A stretch of DNA of 64,000 bases from Rhizophagus clarus (Eukaryota > Glomeromycota > Glomeromycetes > Glomerales > Glomeraceae), in contig BLAL01000291.1 in NCBI GenBank assembly GCA_015698045.1, positions 124,001-188,000 on the forward strand, in the 5' to 3' direction. How positions within the stretch are numbered: position 1 is the first letter of the stretch; every line of letters starts with the position of its first letter. The notes under the pieces were generated by a model, which worked only from the letters and a program-made list of their open reading frames with translations, made no database searches and was not told the origin of the DNA. The position numbers were made by a program, and so were the translations under genes. Shown in pieces: positions 13,816 to 25,531 of this stretch.

Positions 13816-16800
13816 ATGACAGAATACGCTCGAACAGAGCAACAACAGTATTCGAATCAACCATATAACGCTTATAATAACCAAGTAAACCAGAACTGGG
13901 AAAGCAATAACATGCCAGCTCAGGAAATGCAAAGCTATGACCAAGCCGCTGCTTCAACATCAGCGTCACAGGCTCGTAACTGGAACGGTACTACTTACGC
14001 TCAAAATACATACCAGACAAACGGTCAAAACGGTATTTGTGACGATTATTTATAAAATGTCGCACACACTTATTCATTATCGCGCTGATTATGTATTTTT
14101 GTTATCTTTTTTTCTTTTTTATAGGTATTTCGTCCGGTTACAGTGCGTCTCTATCAGAACAGCCTTCGACGAACCATATCAACGTACATCGAAACATCCC
14201 AAATGGCATATCAGTTAATACATCCAACCTTCCTATAGGTAGCGCGAATGTAATCAGTACAGATGCTGGTAGAATTATTTGTGTTGCAGATGTAAGAGGC
14301 GAGTAAAATTCAATTGATGTGGATTATTTGCTTTTAATATTTAAACACGTGTCGAAGATTAATAAAAAAATTTTTAATTTAATAGGCAATATTTCTCAAT
14401 TGAATGAACTTGCGAAAGAGACTGGTGCTATTGCTGTTATTCATTCCGGTGATTTCGGATTTTATGGTACGTTATATGGAATAACTCTTAAATTTACTGT
14501 ATTCTGTGAGTTGTCTCAATAAAATAAATTATATCTATATTTTTACAGAGGAGAGTAGCCTTGCAAGAATTAGCGATAAGTAATTAAAGCATGGATCTTT
14601 ATTTTGCTTGTTCGGTTTTTAGTACAAAGATTATAAAGTTCATATCTTACAATTATTTTTTTTAGAACTTTAAAACATCTTGTGACTTATAGCACTATCA
14701 TACGTCCACAATTAAGAAACAAACTCCTTCATAATTCTACAAGTCCACAAGAATTACGTAGCGTAATTATTGAGTCCTCTGAGCCCCTTTTATCTGAATT
14801 TCCATTATTCAGAGACGAAAAGAAAAAACTTGATGTTCCATTATACACAGTATGGGGTGCATGCGAGGATGTTGTCGTTTTAGAAAAATTCAGGACAGGA
14901 GAATACAAAGTGCACAATTTAAATATTTTAGATGAAGCTAATACTTACGTAATTGACATTGGTGGCGTAAGTTTAAGATTATTCGGATTAGGTGGCGCAA
15001 TAGTTCATCATAAACTTTTTGATAATGGCGAAGGTAAGCAATTCTATTAATTTAAATAATTTCTTATAAATATCTCTTAAATGTGTACTTTATTTTAATA
15101 AATTATTATAAAAAGGAAGCGCAACGATCGCCGGAGGACATGGGACTATGTGGACAACTATCTTACAGATAGGTGAATTAGTTGACACAGCTCAAAAAGT
15201 AATTAATATCTCATTGCCGATTTTATTTGTAAAAAGTTTTGTAAGATTATAATTCTCTCTTACGTTATAAACTCAGGTGTACGATCCAACTGAAACAAGA
15301 GTTCTTGTCACGCATGGTAGTCCCGGCCGCGAAGGGCTCTTGGCACAGTTATCTGTTGTTTTACGTGTAAGATTTATTAAACTAGTACTAACTAAATAAA
15401 TTTTGTATATAATAATATTTTAAAATCAATTTTCTTTTTATAGGCTGATTTTACTATTTCCGCTGGTCTTCATTTCCGTTACGGTATTTCATATAACGAA
15501 TTTTCTGTACAAAGTGATCAAGCAAATTTTTGTGCTAAATTAGAAAGCTCCAGAAAATGTTTTCATGAGATGTGGCAGTCTGTTAAAAATCAAGTTGAAG
15601 GATGTATCAAGTAAGGATTGTTGATATTTAATTATAATTTATCATCATGTTTTCTTTTTATATATTGTTAATAAATCCTGATTATTGATCAATGTATAGT
15701 GAATCTCAGAGAATTCTTTTACAAAATGCTTTCACTGTTGTAGATAGAGTTCCATCGACTAACAGAGAAGAACCCACATTTAAGAATATGTGGAATTTTA
15801 ATCTACCTGACGCTGCATTTGGTTGGGTATTGTTGGACATTAAAGAAGGCAGGGTCTCGGCTGAAATAAAAGCACAAGGTATCCCATTTGATCATTTTGT
15901 CAAACATCATAAAAAAAAATATCCTGTAGAAAAGTTTTTGGTGTGATGATAATTTTAAAAAAAAACATCGAAAAAAAATTTCTTTTGATCGATTATTTGC
16001 GAATTGCATTTAGGTTTCAATTTCGCTTATCGACGGGCTCCAGCGATTAATCCGATTACGGGTGCACCGCAAGGTACGCTGATCGGTGTTCCTACTAGTC
16101 CTTCTCCCATGGATCGCCAATCTAGGAGGAACCCATCCCAATGGCAACCTTCTCCTGCTCTTGTTCCCCAGCAATCACATATAGGTGCTGCACCATCACC
16201 AATTTTAGCTCCTCAATCATCGTCTCCAACACAGACGACACCGCCAAGTGAGATTAGTAATTGGAAATCATGGAATAATGAGTCATCATCCCCTTCAAAC
16301 GAAGGTTCAACATCACAAAAAATTATTACTAATATTGATAACCCTAAACACGTGCCATCAAAAGTTGCTGGAAGTGATGTCAGTAGTAGCAGTCAGACAG
16401 ATACTATAGCAACCACCAATAGCAATAATGATACCGCAAATACTACTGTTTCGGAGAATATTAATAATAATCAAATAAATGGGAGTGGAGAAAGTGACAG
16501 TAATTGGGCTGAACAAACGCAACAAGATAATTGGAAACAGTCAGATTTAAATGAACCAAATCAAGCTCAAACCAATAGTAGTTTAATTAGCGAAGAAGGT
16601 CCTAGTAGTACACAAAATCGCAATCAATATAATAATCGTCGTGCTAATACGAAAAACCAATTTTCTGTTTATTTTGGCAAAATTGCACCGGGTGTAAACG
16701 AGGATGATATTAAAGAATTTTTCACACAGTCAAATTATAATTTCCAGGTAATTTTTTTTTTAATCTTAACTTAAATTTAAACTAATCATTTAATATATAC

Positions 16801-17217
16801 ATACATATCTTTCTTAATATATCAGATCGTTAAAGTTCGTTTGGCACGTGATCGAGAAAACAATCAGAGAGATTTTGCATATGTAGATTTTGGTGATGCC
16901 ACATCACTAGATAATGCAATTCAATTAAGTGGTCAGGTATTAACAAGAGATTTTTTATTTGTTTAAATGTTTTGTATTCACGGGCTTTTCGTTTATTTTA
17001 ATTTCTTATCATTTATATATTTGATAAAAAGACGTTTGGACAACATCCAATAAAAATTAACAAAATTGAAGATCGATCATATGATAATCGATCATCTCGT
17101 GGGCGTGGTCGTGGTCGTGGTCGTGGAGGATATGGGAATAATCACAGAGGGTACCGTGGTGGTCATGGAAATAATCCTCATAATAATAACGGTGGCAATA
17201 TGCAAAATGGTCAATAA
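13816..17217 (+). CDS. DUF2433 phosphoesterase-like protein with RRM and RGG tail
   Basis: Twelve exons join to 806 residues: 13816-14032, 14125-14298, 14386-14466, 14549-14579, 14666-15033, 15116-15198, 15277-15366, 15444-15610, 15700-15878, 16014-16747, 16826-16936, 17032-17217. The N-terminus is Q/N-rich. A fungal DUF2433, calcineurin-like metallophosphoesterase fold spans about 115-475 ([44 protein letters not shown]). Expected metal ligands differ: DxH reads DVR, GNHE reads GACED and the last GHxH reads GLHFRYG, so catalysis is uncertain. A disordered linker leads to an RRM (about 681-757; VYFGKI, DFAYVDF) and an RGRGRGRGG-rich tail. The second intron starts with GC. The layout suggests an RNA-binding regulator; its role is unknown to me. 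Confidence 0.85.
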
Positions 17218-17498
17218 AATTGAAATAAAAATAATAAAAATAAAAACGACAGAATAGAGCCAAAGGAAACGTATGATTTTGATATTTTCAGGATAAATTT
17301 CGCATAGGTTTTGAAAACAAATTCTTATTTCTTCCTGCTTTACTTCTGTAAAATAATTTCTAAGTGTATAATTTCTTTGTAGATTGTATTTTTTTTATAT
17401 CTATATCAGATTCTTTATATATTATTTCTCTACTTTTTTTATAACCGTTTTCTCGGTACAAATTTTATTATTATATTATTTTTATTTGATTTTTTTTC

Positions 17499-17530
<32 letters not shown>

Positions 17531-17993
17531 TTATTATTATTATGAAACAAAAAAAAAAAAATTATTTATGGGGTTTTTTTGGTATGTAGCGATGGTAAAT
17601 TGACATTGTCTATATTTGCTTCATCATTCCTAAATATGCTTTTTTTGTGTGTGAGAATTATTTATTATAAATGTTAAGATTATTTTTATAATAACGATTA
17701 ATCTTTTTTTGGATCGGAAGTAAGATTATTCCACTATATAACGTTTAGGCTGAAATAGGCGTAAAAATTTTGATTTCACGAGTGTTATAAATGAAAAACT
17801 GCGAGTTAAATTCAATTGTGCGACATCATCATAAGTCGGTATAAAAAGGTTTTGGCGTATTAATTTTTAATTCATTCTGTATATATATTTTGGTTATTCC
17901 TATTCGATAGGGAAGAAAAAATTACTTTTTTTTTTTAATAGAATTTGCACGCTATTTTTGTCAAAATTTTTTTTAAAAATTCAGTTATAAATC
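17218..17993. other. Intergenic region with T-rich tracts
   Basis: It holds the 3' end of the DUF2433-RRM gene and the promoter of the VTC gene. Long T/C-poor runs lie at about 17485-17530 and there are further A/T tracts. No coding frame was seen. Confidence 0.45.
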
Positions 17994-20557
17994 ATGAAAT
18001 TCGGTAGCCAACTTAGAGCAGCTTTATATGGTGAATGGAATGAATATTATCTTGATTATGACGGTTTAAAAAAACACCTCAAACGTTGCGAGAAAAAAGA
18101 AGGCGGATATACTGAAAAAGATGAAAGTGACTTTGTCGAAAAGCTAGACAAAGAATTGGAGAAGGTTGGGGAATTGGAAAGCCTTTGTATAATTATCAAT
18201 GGTAATAAATTATCAATGACTAATTATCAATTTATTTATGAAATTTCTCTGTTAGATTTATGCCTTCCAAAACTCGAAATATGAAGAAATAAAAGGTCGC
18301 GTTCAACATTGCGAAAATGCCGTTGCATCTATAAGCAACGTCCCTTCTATGAATGTGCCGGATAGATATGCCGAGGTTGAACGAGAAATTAATGATATTA
18401 CGGAGGAGCTCAATGAGCTTGCAAAATATGCCCGTTTAAATTACACGGGCATAATGAAAATTATCAAAAAGCACGACAGGTAAAAAGGAAAAACTATTAT
18501 TTTTTTCATAATAAATTTGCTTACGAGTCTAATGAATTTAATTTATCTATTTCTAGACGTACAAGTTACATTCTGCGTGCCAGTTTCAGCGTCCGCTTGA
18601 ACGCGTGCCCATTCTATAAGGAAACCTTTGAGCCAATAGTTGTTCAACTTTCCAGATTGTATCACATTGTTCATCAAGGAATAGGCGATCAATCCGATGC
18701 ACGACCACCTACCCCTAATTTTTCAGCTTTGTCGACATCATGGAAACCTTCTACATCCGAAGAAAGAGCTTTAATTCAAACAAATAAATATTGGGTGCAT
18801 CAAGACAATATAATGGAAGTTAAAACTTCTATTCTTCGTCACCTTCCCGTTTTGGTTTATAAGCCTGGTACTGATTCTTCGATCACTTCTATATATTTCG
18901 ATAATGAAGTGTTTGAACTTTATCAAGACAAAGTTGATCGTAAACCTGGTGATCAAATTATAAGGTTACGATGGTATGGTAATAAAAAGAACACAAAAGA
19001 CATCTTTGTCGAAAGAAAAATACGTGAACAAGGAGAAGACGAAGTTAAAGATAGATTTTTAATTAAAGAGAAGCATGTTGATGCTTTTTTAAAGGGAGAG
19101 TATGCGATGGATAAAACGATCAATAAAATGAGGGAGGATCCTTCAAAAACAGAAGAAGATATTCAACAATTTCAAAAGTTGGTCAAAGATATACAAGACA
19201 TTATCAAGGAAAAGAACTTGTCGCCTGCTCTTCGTACTTATTATAACCGTATGGCATTTCAAATTCCCGGTGATCAGCACGTCAGAATTTCACTAGATAC
19301 TGATTTCTATATGATTCGCGAGGATAATTTTGATATTATACGCCGCGGGGACAATGAGTGGCGTCGTAATGATATTGATGACGATATGTTTAAGTTACCA
19401 CCGACTGAATGTGTTAAATTTCCTTTTGCCATATTGGAAGTCAAACTCAAGTTAGATGAAGGAGAGCAAGAACCAGCTTGGATTAAAGAATTAGTTAGTA
19501 GTCATTTAGTTGAAGAAGCTCCTCAATTTTCGAAATATGTTCACGGAGTTGCTACATTATTCACTTCCCATGCTCCTTCACTTCCATATTGGGTATGTAA
19601 ATTTAATTGTGTATTTCGTCCCTTCTATATTGATTGGTTTAACTTAATTTTACTTATATATAGTTGCCAAATATCGATAAAGATATATTGAAACCACCAA
19701 ATGCTCGTCAATTACAAGAGGAGGAGGAAGATTATCCTGAATCTTCCACTTCTGCACCGCGTTCAAAACGTACCATGTCAGGAAAGAACATTATTAATGT
19801 CGAAGTGGTGGGCGGTAGGAGAGACAGGAAAAATAAAGGCAAAGCCGTTGACTATAATATTGAAGAAGCAGGAGTTAACGAAAATACCAGTTTGCTTGAA
19901 GAAGAAGAGGAGGAGGATGAGGATGAACAACAAAGACCGATGGGTGTTAAAACTATTCGTAAAATATTTCAACAAAAAAAACGTTCAGGACCCGAAGAAG
20001 TTATTTTGCCACCAAATGTTAGTATACCGCGTAAGATTATTACACCGGTACGCGTGGAACCCAAAGTTTTCTTTGCCAACGAGAGAACTTTTTTCCACTG
20101 GATGAGATTTAGCGTATTGTTGGGCACATTTTCTTTGGCATTATTTAATACTAGTGGGGATGATAGAATTGGATATATGTGTGGATTTATTTACGCAATT
20201 ATTAGCGTCATTACGCTAATATATTCATTAGTAAAATATAATAAGAGACTTACGATGATCAATAATAGAGAATCCGGTCCTTATGGTAGGGTTTTACGTT
20301 TTTTTATATTTAAAATTCGGTTTAATAATAATAATAATATATATTATTTTAAATTAGATGATATCCTTGCACCCCCATTGGTTTGTATTTCATTAGTTCT
20401 TGCTATAGGGCTTAATTTCTATTTAAAGTATAATCCTACGAAAGTTGAAGGTAGAGAAGATCTCAATAATGATATCAATACATATAATAGCGTTGATACT
20501 TCCTCATTTTATTCAGAACATTCAACCCCATCTTTGTTTAATGTGCAAAATGTGTAA
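17994..20557 (+). CDS. VTC4: SPX-VTC polyphosphate polymerase, VTC4-like
   Basis: Catalytic-type subunit of the vacuolar transporter chaperone, which polymerises ATP gamma-phosphate into polyphosphate and moves it into the vacuole. Exons 17994-18164, 18256-18479, 18557-19592, 19664-20285 and 20358-20557 give 750 residues. An SPX domain (about 1-150) starts MKFGSQL and has the basic inositol-pyrophosphate-sensing motif KIIKKHDRR. The tunnel domain (about 205-480) keeps VTC4-type catalytic residues: the lysine of MEVKTSIL, both arginines of RLRWYG, FVERK, YYNR, VRISLDT, LEVKL and FSKYVHG. An acidic linker leads to a DUF202 membrane region with three helices (about 615-715). The yeast lysine just before FSK is replaced by Q (APQFSKY). 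The last intron, 20286-20357, is 72 nt and stop-free. Confidence 0.9.
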
Positions 20558-21071
20558 ATGATAAAAAATAAATGTTTATCGGTTTCTTTTTTTTTATATA
20601 CCCTTTATTTATAGAAATTTTTTAATGTAAAATATTAGAAAAAAAAAAAAATGAAGTTAGTTTTATAAAAAAAAATGACGCAAGGCCAAACCTTTTTAAA
20701 TTCATAATGCTTTTTGATATCAATATAATTTTTTAACAAATCGAGATTATTTTATTAAAAAGATATCCGTTATTATAAACGTATAAAATTCGGAACCGAA
20801 AAATAATTCAATTATTGTCAGTTCAATAACATTTAAAAGAACTTCGTATTATAATAAGTAACTAAATCACTAGTATTAAAAAAAGTCTATATAAATGAAG
20901 TTGTATTTGAAACAAAAGAAAAAATGTCTGAAATTCCGCCCACTCCAAAAAAAAAAAGGAATAAAATATGAGAAAAAAAATTTAAACTCTCTAGATGATT
21001 AAAAAAAAAAAGAATAATAATTTTAAAAGTATAAGTGAAGGAAAGAGGGAATACACTTTGTTCAGTATTTC
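20558..21071. other. Convergent 3' intergenic spacer
   Basis: AT-rich sequence between the VTC4-like and HAP2-like stop codons, with A runs near 20640 and 20945-21012. It probably contains both polyadenylation regions; nothing else was seen. Confidence 0.4.
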
Positions 21072-22044
21072 TCATTTGTGAACTTCTTGTTTGATACCGT
21101 TTTCTGTCGAAATGATTTGATTCAAAGACTCCCCAGAACCGTTTTGCTGTTGAGTGTCCTGTTGTTGAGAAGACGATTCTTCCTTTTTCTGTCGGTCTAA
21201 TTCAGCAATCTCAGCCGCGGTGAGAAAGCGGCCACCCGGTCCACGAGGTCGTCGCATGGCATGTTTATGACGAGATTCATGAAGGTATTTCTAATAAACA
21301 AAATATACGTATATTAATTGTTTGATTGATATTTGATTGGTTGATGAAATTTCTAACGATATTAATTAAACATATGACGAACCTTTCGTCCTCTCTGTAT
21401 CTTATTTTCAGCTTCAAGTTTTGCCCTAGCAGCTCGACGTTTCAAAATCCTGTGATACTATATGATAAGGAAATTTCAAAATAAATATAAATGAATATTT
21501 TAAACATTTAATGGAATATCTTTTATTACCTGTTTAGCATTCACGTAAAGAGGTTCTTCTTGTTCATCCATTCCTGATGTTGCTGCAGGAGGAGTACTGG
21601 AAGTGCCAATAACGTACTGATGAGGACTTGGGCTCATAATCTAGTATATTGAATAGGAAGTTCGAATTAATTTTTTGCATGATATTATGCCAAACACATT
21701 AATTTAAAAATTGTTTATTTACCAAACTATATTGTGGATGATAATTAACTGCGCCAAAAGACCCAGATGATTTTGTTGGATCTGATTGGAGAGACTAATA
21801 AAAAAAAACCAAGTGAATATAAATTAAAGATTCAGTTCGTATTTTTGTTTTATGGAAACATTAAACTTACCGGATCAACAACTACTGTTTGGTTAGGGGG
21901 AGTTAGATTATACGCAATATCATATCTTGTGTGTTGTTGTTGGTCTTGTTGTTGGTCGGTTTCTTGTGGTTGGCCATTTGACTGAGTCTCCACCGTAACT
22001 CTTTGTTCTTCAGTAGTTTCGGGCTGTTGTTCTTTAATATCCAT
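21072..22044 (-). CDS. HAP2: CCAAT-binding factor subunit HAP2/NF-YA
   Basis: Sequence-specific subunit of the heterotrimeric CCAAT-binding complex; in fungi it controls respiration, iron and redox genes. Five exons (22044-21871, 21794-21723, 21640-21530, 21457-21383, 21290-21072) give 216 residues. The conserved core is at about 110-172: EEPLYVNAKQYHRILKRR, the helix that docks on the NF-YB/NF-YC dimer, then KYLHESRHKHAMRRPRGPGG, which reads the CCAAT minor groove. The core is split by two introns. The N-terminus is Q/T-rich, typical of an activation region. Yeast-type activator-recruitment features cannot be judged. Identity is certain from the core. Confidence 0.97.
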
Positions 22045-23190
22045 CTATGTTAGAATAAACTGTGAATCGCAAAGAATATGTTTCTGCACAAAGGAAGGAT
22101 GATTGAAAAGTAGGATGATGAAATTGTTCTGAAACATGTTTTTTAGTTATGAAAAATAAATATATATTAGTAAAGGTAAAGTATTGAACTTTGATAGAGT
22201 GCTCTTGTAAACTCCGATTAAACGAAAGTCCAGCGAAATTGGGAAGTTCAAGCTCCTGGTTAGTGAACGGCTTTAGTTTACCTGCTTGTATTGGTATTGG
22301 TGGTTTCTAGTCCAATAAGAAGTGGAGTGGTCAAACGAGAATGAGTGGTAGATGGGAATGAAGGGCGTCAACAATCAGTTACTCTTGTGATTTGCTGAAT
22401 GTTCATCACAAGGTATATTTATATGCCTATCTAGCTTTAAGCCAGTAACCATAAATGGCAATTTTTTGAAACATATTGATGACGTCCATTTTGAAAAATG
22501 TTACATACCCGCAGCAAACTTCATCGGAATTTGTTGTCATTCGATGTTACGTGTACGATATAATCCGAAGATTGTCAAAATACATTGATGATCTTTCGAA
22601 TAAATTACATGTAAATTACGTGGAAAAAAAAATATATATATAATCGAAATATTAATTAAAACAAAACATTCATTTATTATGATAAATTGATTAAATTTTT
22701 CCAAGCTTTATTACAGCTTTTCTAGTTTCTACTTTCTACTTTTTGTGTGATGGTTTCCAGAACCGTCACAACTACTATTTACACATTAATTTTAATCTAC
22801 TTTCTATTTTGTGCAACATGAATTATTCTTATATAAATATAATGTCCTTAATTTATATCAATTTAGCTTAGGGGACATTATATTATTAATATTACTATAC
22901 TTTTGACTTTCTCAAAATTATATAACAATTATCTCTACCGACATTATATTAGTGTAATATCCTACTTGATTGTTCAAACATTATATACTAAAATATTATT
23001 AGCGGCATTATAAATTATAATCTCCCTATCATAAAGGGTGAAATTTCTAGGGTGAAATTTCTAACGTTCTTAATGCCTTCGCTTGTTTTCTAAAATGATT
23101 GTTTTTTTAAAAAAAAAAAAAAATGAAAAAAAAAAAAATAATAAATAAAAACTTGTTTAAATTCAGCACAGCCTTTAATATACTATTATG
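22045..23190. other. Intergenic region upstream of HAP2
   Basis: About 1.1 kb. The part up to about 22450 is less AT-rich and is probably the HAP2 promoter and 5' UTR. The rest is AT-rich; a 14-nt direct repeat GGTGAAATTTCTAR sits at 23037-23065. No coding frame was found. Confidence 0.4.
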
Positions 23191-24725
23191 TTAGATATAA
23201 GTCTCACCTTGTGTTTTAATACGCCTTCCCGAATTCCGGCTCCCCTTGCTTGTTACCGCAACTTTATCATCACCGTCAGCAGGTTTGTGTCGTTTTCTGG
23301 TAACTTTTCGCTCCTCTTCATTATCGTCTGCTTCTCGATCTCTAGGCCTCTTTGTTTTACCTTCTAATTTAGTTTTTAAAATTAGAACTTCTAAACCTAT
23401 CATTAATATTTATGTATCAAAAATTAATACCTTGAAGCTTACTTCGTCTCCTAAATTGAAGGGTTGGTTGACCTTGCTTAATTCCTACAATCTTATCGTC
23501 TTTATTTGCGGGTTTTTTTAACTTTCTCCCTTTTATATTCTGTTCATCATCTTCATATGATCGTTTTCTTTTCTTGTTTGCTGGTTCTTTTTCGAGCTCG
23601 GCCTCAACGAGTTCGGCCCAATCGTCGGATGCTCCTTGAATATGAACGTCTATAATACCTTCCCAATTATTTGTCGCCACTTCAGTCGTATTGATGAATA
23701 TTACTTTTCCGCCTCTGTTGTGGACCGCTTTAGAAAAATCTTTGACTAAACTTTTACATCCGGAAACTTTAAGTGACGTCCCCATTATTAATAGGCAGTC
23801 AGCCTTACGTTGATCATGATAAGCGATCCGGCCAATTTCTTCTCCAACTGTCCTTTCAAAATCATTGTACAGTAATATATTTGGTCTTGGAAGCATTGGA
23901 CTTCTGGGATTTCGAACTCTTTTCCCGGATATCTTTGCCTTTTCCGCTATAAATAAATTTACTTAAAAAATTTTACAATACCAATAAATTTAAATCTCAA
24001 GCAATCATGATATTCAATACCTTGTTCCATACAATATTGGCACTCTGGGGGGGTTCCTTCTTTAAATGCATTAATAACATCCGATGAAAATGGGAAAGTT
24101 TTATGACATATATTACACCATACATTATCAATTTCACCATGTAATTTTACAATGCGATCGGAAGACCGTATATTATTACAATCATTTATGGTGAGTCCAG
24201 CACGCTCTTCTAGGTTGTCAACGTTTTGCGAATATACTCGCAAAAGCTTATTAGTATTATTTAGCTTTTTAAAATGGTGATGTGTAGCTGTTACTCTTGC
24301 GCTAATGACTTGTTGTTTTAACAAAGCCATAAATTTATAAAACGTCGTTAATGACCTTGAAGATATAAAAATCCTAGATAAATCGAATAAATCGCGACCC
24401 GAAGAGAAGACGCCGGGATATTGCTTCATTATCTCTGCAAATAGGCCATCGGGGGACCGGAAGTCCTAATATAAATTAATTCAAAATTATAATTGTATTA
24501 AAAAAGGCTGTCTTTATTTTTATGTTCTAAAGCGCGTTAAATCTTTCTAAAAGCTTATGTCTTTTCTAAAATAGCTCGTGCTGAATTAAATTTACTCACG
24601 GGTATACCACCTGACACGCTTATTCCAGCTCCCACAATCACAACGATGTTTTTTGCACTTTTGATGTACTGTATAATTTCTAGTAACCGCGGTCTATTCT
24701 GCTGGTTTAAAATCAATTTCTCCAT
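23191..24725 (-). CDS. Sirtuin, Hst3/Hst4-like NAD-dependent deacetylase
   Basis: Four exons (24725-24600, 24465-24021, 23946-23431, 23390-23191) give 428 residues. The start is the ATG at 24725 (MEKLILNQ); an open frame extends upstream but lacks another ATG. Sirtuin motifs in order: VGAGISVSGGIPDFRS (NAD loop, split by intron 1), YSQNVDNLEERAGL, the catalytic histidine in VKLHGE, four zinc cysteines (CNIC, CQYC), MGTSLKVSGCK and INTTE. The loop and LEERAGL form resemble the Hst3/Hst4 group, which removes acetyl from H3K56 in yeasts. The C-terminal 100 residues are rich in K, R, D and E and look like nuclear localisation signals. A GTGAG near 23207 could be an alternative donor leading to a different tail. 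Confidence 0.88.
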
Positions 24726-25531
24726 GTTAAGGAACCTATGTCGGGGAGTAAAGTCTATAGGTATTGTAAAGGTGTTTATCAATATACGCTTTATTCGCCT
24801 TATTAATCTTTATTAAGACGTTTGAAGTTATATGAAAGAAAATATTCTATTGTGGTCGCGATCTTTATTGAAGGGAAGAAAAAAAAAAAAGAGAAACAGC
24901 CGTCAAAACTTTACTTATGGTGCACAAGACGTGATGTCGATCATAATTATACAAGTACATGGACAAAAAATTTCCTTTTTATAAATGGGATGCTTCAATA
25001 CATAAATTATATAAATTATTTTTTAACAATGACACACGAAAACACAAATTGATAATGAAATTACCAAATGAATTTCCATTCTTGACATTGTTCACATGTT
25101 CACATAGTCACATGAATTACGGGAAATTTATACGGTACAGTAGTTTGTACAATTTCTATATTTGATTATCAACAAAAAATTATTGAGATAAAAAAAAAAC
25201 GAAGACAGTTATTTTTAACCTCTGAAATAAACAAATAAAAAACAAAAATAGGAGGATGAACGTATTATCTTCACAACACCACATTGAAATAAATTCCATT
25301 CGTCGTGATTTGAACATAGATGCCGCTAAATTTGGTTTATGTAACATTGTGTTGAGCGGTTTATACCATATTAGAAATGATTCAAATATCACGTGATTGT
25401 TACGTCATATAAAATTTTAGTGATTTTAGTGGACGTAATCAGACTGCCCAATAGATGGCATGTGACATAAAAACCAAATTTTTTTAATTTTTTTTTTCCT
25501 CCTCTTCCAATAGGTCTATTGCCTCGCCAGC
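24726..25531. promoter_or_regulatory. Divergent intergenic region, sirtuin and RPL5
   Basis: About 0.8 kb separates divergent starts. A TCACGTGA octamer lies at 25389-25396, about 137 bp before the RPL5 ATG, and a pyrimidine-rich tract TTTTTTTTCCTCCTCTTCC precedes the start. Two open frames here (24822-25052 plus, 25392-25180 minus) do not look coding. Confidence 0.5.
25389..25396. promoter_or_regulatory. TCACGTGA octamer upstream of RPL5
   Basis: An eight-base palindrome, inside ATCACGTGAT, with the CACGTG core bound by class-B bHLH proteins such as Cbf1. The same octamer is found near three other gene starts in this window. Confidence 0.55.

Noticed and set aside
25180-25392. Minus-strand frame of 70 residues upstream of RPL5
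   Set aside because: No ATG context, splice partner or recognisable motif; it overlaps the TCACGTGA promoter site.
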